NCBI GenBank assembly: GCA_029260695.1 | Contig: JAJDCT010000076.1 | Location: forward strand, 1-12,525 | DNA length: 12,525 bases | Direction: 5' to 3' | DNA from: Phycisphaeraceae bacterium | GTDB taxonomy: Bacteria; Planctomycetota; Phycisphaerae; Phycisphaerales; Phycisphaeraceae | Shown here: piece after piece, positions 7,237-12,525 of the stretch | Numbering within the stretch: position 1 is the stretch's first letter | Layout of the letters: every line of letters begins with the position of its first letter | The notes under the pieces: generated by a model | Told to the model about the DNA's origin: nothing | The model's database searches: none | What the model saw: the letters and a program-made list of their open reading frames with translations, nothing else | Translations under genes and position numbers: made by a program

Positions 7237-8187
7237 ATGCTCAAGTACCGCCTTATCTTCGGCCCGATCATGATCGCGGCATTGATCGGCGTGGTGATCG
7301 CCGACGGCGTGCTGGACGGGGTGGACCTGACGGATAGCCCGTTGCAGGCGGTGTTTCTGGGCCGGACCTACCTGCCTTCGGGCCTGCTGATGCTTGCTTG
7401 CTTCGCGGGGTTGGTGGTGTTGGGATCGAGGGAGTTGTGCGTGATCTTCCGTGCCAAGGGTGTGGCGATTGATACGCCGGTGATTGTTCTCAGCGGTCTG
7501 TTAGGGCTCCTGCTGTTCTACGCGATCCCCCACGGGCTGGGCTCGCAGACCGCGGTGGCGATCTACGGCACGGCGATGGCGGGGCTGTTCCTGGCGACGC
7601 TGGTGATCCACAGCCGACAGGGCCGGACCGAAGGCGCGATCCACGCCGCCGCGGCCGGGATGTTTACCTTTGTCTATCTGGGCGTACTGCCGGGCTACCT
7701 TATGGGGATCCGCTCCTGGCACTCGGCGTGGACGCTCATCGCGGTCATCGGGATCACCAAGGCCTGCGACATCGGGGCCTACTTCACCGGGCTGGCGATC
7801 GGCAAGCACAAGCTCATCCCCTGGCTGAGCCCGAAAAAGACCTGGGAAGGGTTGATCGGTGGGATGCTCCTGTCCGCTGTGCTGGCGACGGCCTTGGCGG
7901 CCCTGGGTAACCGCTACGGGATCAATGGGTACTGGGTCCGGCACGACGCCGACCGTGAGTTTGTGAAGGTGATCTATCCCCTATGGTTCGTCTTCCCTGC
8001 CGGGCTGCTTCTCGGGGCAATCGGCCAGTTCGGCGATCTGGTGGCCAGCCTGTTCAAGCGGGACGCCGGGATCAAGGATTCGGGCAGGGCCATCCCGGGG
8101 TTTGGGGGGGTGCTGGACATCATCGACTCACCGGTGGTCGTCGCTCCTTTCGCATACTGGCTCCTGATGCTGGTGCGGCACCTCTGA
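7237..8187 (+). CDS. cdsA: Phosphatidate cytidylyltransferase
   Basis: A 316-residue multi-pass membrane enzyme that makes CDP-diacylglycerol from phosphatidate and CTP, the precursor of bacterial phospholipids. Hydrophobic helices run through about 8-24, 46-62, 81-98, 104-124, 139-155, 163-176, 206-222 and 248-264. Family motifs are clear: TKACDIGAYFTGLAIGK (174-190), SPKKTWEG (198-205), and the signature from GQFGDL (263-268) through SLFKRDAGIKDSG (271-283) to PGFGGVLDIIDS (287-298). The signature usually reads PGHGG; Phe replaces His at 289 here, while the acidic and Lys/Arg residues are kept. Length is slightly above the usual 270-300. The short divergent gap (142 bases) to the RDD gene holds its promoter candidate. 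It is not accompanied by uppS, dxr or frr, the usual partners. Confidence 0.95.
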   Translation: MLKYRLIFGPIMIAALIGVVIADGVLDGVDLTDSPLQAVFLGRTYLPSGLLMLACFAGLVVLGSRELCVIFRAKGVAIDTPVIVLSGLLGLLLFYAIPHGLGSQTAVAIYGTAMAGLFLATLVIHSRQGRTEGAIHAAAAGMFTFVYLGVLPGYLMGIRSWHSAWTLIAVIGITKACDIGAYFTGLAIGKHKLIPWLSPKKTWEGLIGGMLLSAVLATALAALGNRYGINGYWVRHDADREFVKVIYPLWFVFPAGLLLGAIGQFGDLVASLFKRDAGIKDSGRAIPGFGGVLDIIDSPVVVAPFAYWLLMLVRHL

Positions 8188-8545
8188 ATGGGCCCATCTG
8201 CCTCATATACCCAATTGAGAGCCGAATACCCCCCCACTGACGGCGACCTTGGCCCAATTGGGGGTCGAGCACCGCGGACAGGCTTGGGGATAGAGCCGGG
8301 CCGGCTGGAATTGTGCATAAATCCCTTGCCTGGCGTGCCCGGGCCTTGCTGACGGGGGCCGGTAGCGATAACCTGTAGGGTTGTTGGTCAGGGTTTCGAC
8401 TGGCTGGGGCGTGGATACTGCGCCCCGACAGATCGTCTCGGTGATTTGGGAGCGTTTCCCAGACGCGGCCCCTGGCATATCACGGCCCGGTTCATCGCCG
8501 TTGCCATACGTTTGATTGAAGTAACCCCACCGAAAGGCCCCTCCC
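8188..8545. other. Leader/intergenic region between cdsA and infC
   Basis: No credible gene in 358 bases. Candidate structures are GGGGCG (8406-8411) / CGCCCC (8421-8426) with a nine-base loop, and a C-run/G-run pair (about 8229-8236 with 8260-8265). The word CCAATTG occurs twice, near 8210 and 8254. The C/G pair is placed where a cdsA terminator would be expected, but no U-run follows. The rest is probably infC leader; no strong -35/-10 pair was found. Confidence 0.35.
8533..8537 (+). promoter_or_regulatory. Ribosome binding site deciding an AUC start for infC
   Basis: AAAGG lies eight bases before ATC 8546. The infC frame has a stop (TAA) at 8522-8524 and no ATG, GTG or TTG until GTG 8657, inside the conserved N-domain. 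ATC at the correct Shine-Dalgarno distance is therefore the best start. Confidence 0.6.
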
Positions 8546-9208
<663 letters not shown>

Positions 9209-9275
9209 TTAGCTTTCATTCCGCACATGTCATGCACCCCTCGAAGCGTTCCACTAGGAAGCGGTGGTGTCACAC

Positions 9276-9737
9276 ATGCCCGATGAACAACCTACATTCC
9301 GTGTCATCGAGTCCGATGACATACAGGCCATCTTTGATGTCCGTATTGCGACCTGGCACAACGACCACGGCCTCGCCGAGATGACACAGATGGGCATCAC
9401 GCATGCGTCTGTCCGCGGCATGATCCAATCCACACACAAGGGTTGGCTGTGTGAGATTGATGGACGGGTCGTGGGTTTTGCGATGGGCAACCGTTCTAAT
9501 GCCGAGATGTGGGTGATCGCGGTGCTCAATGAATACGAAAACCGGGGCATCGGCCGGGCGTTGCTCACCCGGGTCGAATATTGGCTGTTTGATCAGGGTC
9601 ACGCCGAGATCTGGCTGACCACCGACCCCGACGAGACCTTCCGCGCCATCGGATTCTACCGACATTGTGGCTGGGAGGACTGGAAGATCGATGGGGATCG
9701 GTTTATGAAGAAGTGGAATCCCAGGCGTAGCGGATAG
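9276..9737 (+). CDS. GNAT family N-acetyltransferase
   Basis: A 153-residue cytoplasmic enzyme of the acetyl-CoA-dependent GNAT fold; substrate unknown. It starts with a FRVIESDDIQAIFDVR strand-helix (8-23) and has GWLCEIDGRVVGFAMGN (56-72, strands beta2-beta3). Motif A is MWVIAVLNEYENRGIGRALL (78-97), with the pyrophosphate-binding RGIGRA loop (R90-A95). The end is IGFYRHCGWEDW (125-136), the usual GFYR-x-x-GW of the family. In-frame GTG codons at 9264 and 9267 are alternatives: AGGA at 9256-9259 is seven bases from GTG 9267, which would add three residues (VSH), but ATG 9276 is the better codon. It follows infC by 67 bases in the same direction and may be co-transcribed. The long inverted repeat begins seven bases after its stop. 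Confidence 0.88.
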   Translation: MPDEQPTFRVIESDDIQAIFDVRIATWHNDHGLAEMTQMGITHASVRGMIQSTHKGWLCEIDGRVVGFAMGNRSNAEMWVIAVLNEYENRGIGRALLTRVEYWLFDQGHAEIWLTTDPDETFRAIGFYRHCGWEDWKIDGDRFMKKWNPRRSG

Positions 9738-9744
9738 GAGATTT

Positions 9745-9967
9745 ACCGCCAAGGCGCAAAGAGCGCGGAGACAGACAAGAATTGAAACAGTGATGAACGC
9801 GGATGAACGGTGATGAAGAGCTAGGCCAAGCCGCTAAGCAAAAGGCCTTATCAGCGTTCATCAGCGTTTATCACTGTTACACACGCCTTGATCTTCTCTG
9901 CGTCTCTGTGCCTCTGTGGTCAATGCTTGTTTTCTGTTTCCTTTGGCTTCCTCCGCGTCCTGGCGGT
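9745..9967. repeat. Long imperfect inverted repeat, copy 1
   Basis: The left arm (9745-9827, starting ACCGCCAAGGCGCAAAG) pairs imperfectly with the reverse complement of the right arm (9844-9920, ending CTCTGTGCCTCTGTGGT). The inner stem is TAGGCC/GGCCTTA around a 16-base loop. The inner arms carry near-tandem words (GATGAACGC, GATGAACGG / GCGTTCATC, GCGTTTATC). A second right-hand end, CTCCGCGTCCTGGCGGT (9951-9967), matches the outer left arm (ACCGCCA..GCGCGGAG) better than the first, so the element is composite or nested. It is related in sequence to copy 2 at 12208-12370. It contains no coding region, and no transposase is near. Confidence 0.75.
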
Positions 9968-10715
9968 TGAAGTTGCTAATCTAAAGACCCCACGAGGTCC
10001 CGGCGGTAACGGCAGGCGCGGGTGCAGCGGGACCGGGTCGAGTCCGCGTCCTGGGTATCCGTCATCTGGCCGGGGCGATCCGCTACAACGTCCCGTCACC
10101 GGACACACCTTTTGAGTGTGCCTTTCCGTGGGGGCAGCCCTCGAGTCCCGGTCCTGCTAATCTTTGGATGCTCAGGGTAGCTGACGATCGCCGTCGTGAG
10201 GTTGTCGGCAGACACGAAACAAAAAGTCGCGCCTCCACCCTTGTGGGAAACGACGCGATTGCGCGCACATGGTCGGTCGATTGGTTGGCGGGTTCTCTTG
10301 TAAGTCGAGTCGACACGGCGGCTAAAGAAATGTGTGCCTCGCAGCATTTTTTGGCCGGCGAACGGCCGTAATTGTGCGCGCGACGCCGGTTAAATACCCG
10401 TATAGACTCCCGACCCCTTTGAGCCTCCTCCCGGCAGCCACGCCCCGTAAGTCGAACCCACAACATGAAACCAACCGCACCAAGCCTGTCCCATCCCCAA
10501 ACCCTGCCACACGCCCCACCAAAAACCCATCCGCTCCAGCGGGCGGGACTGCATCTGAGCGGTATTCCACAGAGTTTCTTTCCCAAACAGGGGTTTATCC
10601 CCTTTTCTCGCACCCGCAAATCTCAGATGTTGAGCGCACAAATTCGATTAAATGCTCTTATCATTTTTCAGAACTGGTGGGTTTCACAGACACTCAATTC
10701 ACTCCACCTTGCCCT
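9968..10715. other. Long intergenic region, no gene recognised
   Basis: The open frames in these 750 bases have no protein-like character. Visible items: GGTCCCG (9996-10002) and CGGGACC (10028-10034) as an inverted pair; GGACCGGG (10030-10037) complementary to CCCGGTCC (about 10147-10154); the nonamer TGCTAATCT repeated directly at 9974 and 10155; a hairpin GGCCG/CGGCC with loop GCGAA at 10353-10367, preceded by six T; and from about 10400 to 10550 a strongly C-rich, G-poor + strand. GC content falls sharply after about 10610, where the low-GC island begins. A structured RNA at 9990-10160 is possible, but none was recognised. Confidence 0.4.
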
Positions 10716-11042
10716 TCAACACTTGGAAGATATATATACAAAGTGGATATAATTTTCATCCTTGAATTCAACTTCATGCACTAAAGGCTGAACCATCGAC
10801 GTCTTAATCTCCGCAATCTTAGTGTCATTCAAAACACACACCCAAGAATGATTAACTCCGTTGATACTAGGCAGGTATCCCGAAGAGACCTCCCTAGCCA
10901 AGGCTTCTGGGTCAAGAAACGAATGTACGCAAACAATCTTCTCGTGAGGTGCATGGCAATCATCGCCAGCAGAAACTGAGTCTCGCGTAAGGGAAATATG
11001 AATCGTTGGCCTGACTTTGAGGATTTCGAATGTTTTCTTCAT
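10716..11042 (-). CDS. Small protein of unknown function, low-GC gene
   Basis: A 108-residue soluble-looking protein, with no signal or membrane segment. Notable stretches are RPTIHISLTRDSVSAGDDCHAPH (11-33, a strand followed by a GDD-x-x-APH turn), SFLDPEALAREVSSGYLPSI (41-60, a helix then YLPSI) and HSWVCVLNDTKIAEI (65-79). The spacing suggests a beta-alpha-beta fold. I have a sense that GDD-x-x-APH / YLPSI proteins form a small conserved family, but I cannot name it. ATG 11042 is supported by GGAAAG seven bases upstream. The gene is clearly poorer in GC than argC and the rest of the window. It lies 40 bases after argC on the same strand with no terminator between, so it may be read from the argC promoter. 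The composition suggests horizontal acquisition. Confidence 0.72.
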   Translation of the reverse strand: MKKTFEILKVRPTIHISLTRDSVSAGDDCHAPHEKIVCVHSFLDPEALAREVSSGYLPSINGVNHSWVCVLNDTKIAEIKTSMVQPLVHEVEFKDENYIHFVYISSKC

Positions 11043-11082
11043 CTATTTACTTTCCGCCTAATGTAGACGACCCCAATAAAAC

Positions 11083-12123
11083 TTACACCAACCCCGTCGT
11101 CTCATCGATCCCGAACACCGCGTTCATGTTTTGGATGGCTTGGCCGGAGGCGCCTTTGATCATGTTGTCTATTGCGCTGAAGACGACGATTGTTGGCCGG
11201 TCGCCTTGGCGGGTGAGTCGGACGGTGATGTCGCAGTAGTTGGTGCCGGTGACGTGCTTGAGGTTGGGCAGGCCTTCGCGGACCCGCACAAAAGGTTCGT
11301 CGGCGTAGGTGTCTTCGTAGGCTTCGAACAGTTCGTCCTCGGTGACGTCGGGGTCGGTGGGTTCGAGGTAAATTGTTTCGAGGATTCCCCGGTCGATGGG
11401 GAGGAGGTGTGGGACGAAGAGGGTGTGGATGGGTTTGCCGGCGACCAGGGAGAGGGTCTGCTCAATCTCGGGTTGGTGTCGGTGGCCGCCGATGATGCCG
11501 TAGGGGAGGTATGATTCGTTGTGGTTGGGGAAGTGGAGGAGTTCGCTGGGTTTCTTGCCTGCGCCGGTGGTTCCGCTGGCGGCGTTGATGATGATAGGGC
11601 AGTGCTTGATCAGGCTGTGCGACAGCAGCGGCGCGATCCCAAGGGCCGCGGTCGTGGGATAACAACCAGGGTTGGCGACGAGCATCGCCCCCGGAAGTTG
11701 ATCTCTATTCAATTCCGGGAGTCCATACACAGCTTCGTCGAGGTTGTCGGTGTCGACGTGGGGCTGGTCGTAGACCCGTTCGTAGAGCGCGGCGTCTGCG
11801 AGCCGGTAGTCCGCGGACAGGTCGATGACCCGCAGGCCGGCGTCCAGGAGCTTGGGGGCGTAGCTCATCGCCGCGCGGTGTGGGAGCGCGAGGAACACTA
11901 CGTCGGCCTGGTCAGCGATCGCGCCGGGATCGATCGGCCGACACTGGGCGATGTCTTCGTCGAGCCTTCCAAGCAATGCGGGGAACTCGTCGCGGATGTC
12001 CGGCAACTCGTCACGGTGGCTGGCGAGGTACGTCAATTGCGCGGAGGGGTGGCGCAGCAGGATGTCGATCAGGTGAAACCCTGTGTACCCGGTGGGCCCG
12101 ACGATGGCGGCTTTGATAGACAT
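11083..12123 (-). CDS. argC: N-acetyl-gamma-glutamyl-phosphate reductase
   Basis: A 346-residue cytoplasmic enzyme, third step of arginine biosynthesis: NADPH-dependent reduction of N-acetylglutamyl phosphate to the semialdehyde. The N-terminal Rossmann motif is GPTGYTG (9-15). The catalytic cysteine is C154 in VANPGCYPT (149-157), and the conserved histidine is H216 in GGHRHQPEI (212-220). Other marks are ASGTTGAGK (182-190), FVPHLLPIDRGI (236-247) and the closing DNMIKGASGQAIQNMN (319-334). Length is normal for the type 1 enzyme. ATG 12123 begins directly with the Rossmann strand. No other arg gene is in the window. A promoter-like pair lies immediately upstream (12132-12160), and the small low-GC gene follows 40 bases downstream. 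Confidence 0.96.
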   Translation of the reverse strand: MSIKAAIVGPTGYTGFHLIDILLRHPSAQLTYLASHRDELPDIRDEFPALLGRLDEDIAQCRPIDPGAIADQADVVFLALPHRAAMSYAPKLLDAGLRVIDLSADYRLADAALYERVYDQPHVDTDNLDEAVYGLPELNRDQLPGAMLVANPGCYPTTAALGIAPLLSHSLIKHCPIIINAASGTTGAGKKPSELLHFPNHNESYLPYGIIGGHRHQPEIEQTLSLVAGKPIHTLFVPHLLPIDRGILETIYLEPTDPDVTEDELFEAYEDTYADEPFVRVREGLPNLKHVTGTNYCDITVRLTRQGDRPTIVVFSAIDNMIKGASGQAIQNMNAVFGIDETTGLV

Positions 12124-12131
12124 AACCCGTC

Positions 12132-12160
12132 ATTGTGCCCCGGGACCGCGCCTATATCAA
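12132..12160 (-). promoter_or_regulatory. argC promoter, nearly leaderless
   Basis: On the minus strand, TTGATA (12160-12155), a 17-base spacer and CACAAT (12137-12132) are followed by eight bases and then ATG 12123. Five of six -35 bases and four of six -10 bases match the sigma-70 consensus. The predicted RNA would start within a few bases of the start codon. Confidence 0.5.
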
Positions 12161-12207
12161 ATCTCGGGCCACCCTGTACACCGCACGCCTGACGGGGGAA
12201 GAATTTC

Positions 12208-12370
12208 ACCGCGAAGTCGCGAAGAGCGCAAAGGACCGCAAGAGGAATAGGCCGCAAATGAACGTGAATAAACACAAATGGGAGATTGAGGATGAAACGC
12301 CTGACGCATATTCGCGTTCATTTACGTTCATTCGCGGCTAATTTCTTCGCGCTCTTCGCGCCTTCGCGGT
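12208..12370. repeat. Long imperfect inverted repeat, copy 2
   Basis: The left arm (12208-12279, starting ACCGCGAAGTCGCGAAGAGC) closely matches the reverse complement of the right arm (about 12309-12370, ending GCTCTTCGCGCCTTCGCGGT). The outer 22 bases differ at only one or two positions, and the words CCGC-AATGAACGT-AAT are shared further in. The arms enclose about 30 bases. The right arm stops on the first base of the HAD gene's stop codon. It is built like copy 1 (9745-9967), with the same ACCGC..AAGGCGC..AGAGCGC start and ATGAACG words inside. Confidence 0.8.
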
Positions 12371-12525
12371 TATCCCCGGTACAGGACATATTTTTTCAGC
12401 ACGGCCGCGACGCCGTCGTCGTCGTTGGCGGGTGCGATGACGTCAGCGATCTGCTTGAGCTGGCTCCAACCGTTTTCCATGGCGACGCCGAGCCCGGCCC
12501 AGCGGACCATGCCCAGGTCGTTGTC
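12370..12525 (-). CDS. Cof-type HAD hydrolase (HAD-IIB), C-terminal fragment
   Basis: The 5' part lies beyond the window edge; 51 C-terminal residues are seen. The run DNDLGMVRWAGLGVAMENG (1-19) matches HAD motif IV and the strand after it (usual GDxxNDxxML..AGLGVAMGNA); the ND pair binds the metal ion. ADVIAPANDDDGVAAVLKKY (29-48) matches the usual end of Cof/YidA-type sugar-phosphate phosphatases. Substrate specificity cannot be told without the cap domain. The stop (TAA, 12370-12372) touches the right arm of inverted repeat copy 2. Same strand as argC, but 246 bases upstream and separated by the repeat, so a separate transcript is likely. Confidence 0.88.
   Translation of the reverse strand, partial: DNDLGMVRWAGLGVAMENGWSQLKQIADVIAPANDDDGVAAVLKKYVLYRG

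Noticed and set aside
7939..8187. Phe instead of His in the CdsA signature (PGFGG) as a sign of lost activity
   Set aside because: The acidic and basic residues of the signature are intact and the rest of the motif is normal, so this is more likely a lineage variant.
9745..9967. Near-tandem GATGAACGC words as a CRISPR array
   Set aside because: Units are short and adjacent without unique spacers, and they pair with the opposite arm, so they belong to an inverted repeat.
10028..10050. T-loop-like GGGTCGAGTCC suggesting a tRNA or tmRNA
   Set aside because: The flanks do not form the five-pair T stem and no acceptor, D or anticodon arms could be found around it.
10353..10367. Hairpin GGCCG/CGGCC beside a T-run as a terminator
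   Set aside because: The T-run precedes the stem on the + strand, and on the minus strand A's follow, so neither direction has the stem followed by U's.
10083..10619. 178-residue open frame on the minus strand
   Set aside because: Composition is Arg/Gly/Trp-rich without protein-like patterns and the frame spans hairpins and a composition change; it appears to be a chance ORF.
11521..12192. 223-residue + strand open frame
   Set aside because: It lies opposite argC, whose catalytic motifs are intact; the frame is a shadow of a GC-rich gene.

Overview
The window reads as a stretch of chromosome from a GC-rich planctomycete-like bacterium, most likely of the Phycisphaerae type. This is inferred from three things: a dockerin-like Ca-loop protein ending in a PEP-CTERM tail, a secreted prenyltransferase/squalene-oxidase-repeat protein of the kind common in planctomycetes, and housekeeping genes (cdsA, infC, argC) placed singly rather than in the classical operons. 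No rRNA, tRNA, CRISPR array, transposase or phage gene was found.

Layout. 2-280 is the 3' end of a secreted dockerin/PEP-CTERM protein (+). 405-1193 is a YcgR-like PilZ protein (-). 1465-1764 is a small three-helix membrane protein (+). 1811-3031 is a flippase-like (UPF0104/AglD/MprF-N type) membrane protein (-). 3184-3780 is a four-helix membrane protein of unknown role (+). 3853-5022 is a secreted alpha-toroid protein (+). 5241-7094 is a secreted/membrane RDD-domain protein (-). 7237-8187 is cdsA (+). 8546-9208 is infC, apparently starting at AUC (+). 9276-9737 is a GNAT acetyltransferase (+). 10716-11042 is an AT-rich small unknown gene (-). 11083-12123 is argC (-). 12370-12525 is the C-terminal end of a Cof-type HAD phosphatase (-).

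The genes do not form one pathway. Several concern the envelope: CdsA makes CDP-diacylglycerol for phospholipids, the flippase-like and RDD proteins are membrane proteins, and the dockerin/PEP-CTERM and alpha-toroid proteins are exported. The PilZ protein points to c-di-GMP signalling. infC and argC are core translation and arginine-biosynthesis genes.

The most interesting material lies between the genes. Two related 80-base elements with a perfect 8-bp GC hairpin (304-387 and 5168-5249) sit in the same orientation at the 3' ends of minus-strand genes in convergent pairs. Two long imperfect inverted repeats (9745-9920 and 12208-12370) share sequence words and each abuts a gene's stop codon. 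infC has only an AUC as a credible start. A low-GC island (about 10610-11085) behind argC carries one unrecognised gene. argC, cdsA and the 3184 gene each show a -10-like hexamer only 6-8 bases before the start codon, suggesting leaderless or nearly leaderless mRNAs. I see no convincing new multi-gene system.
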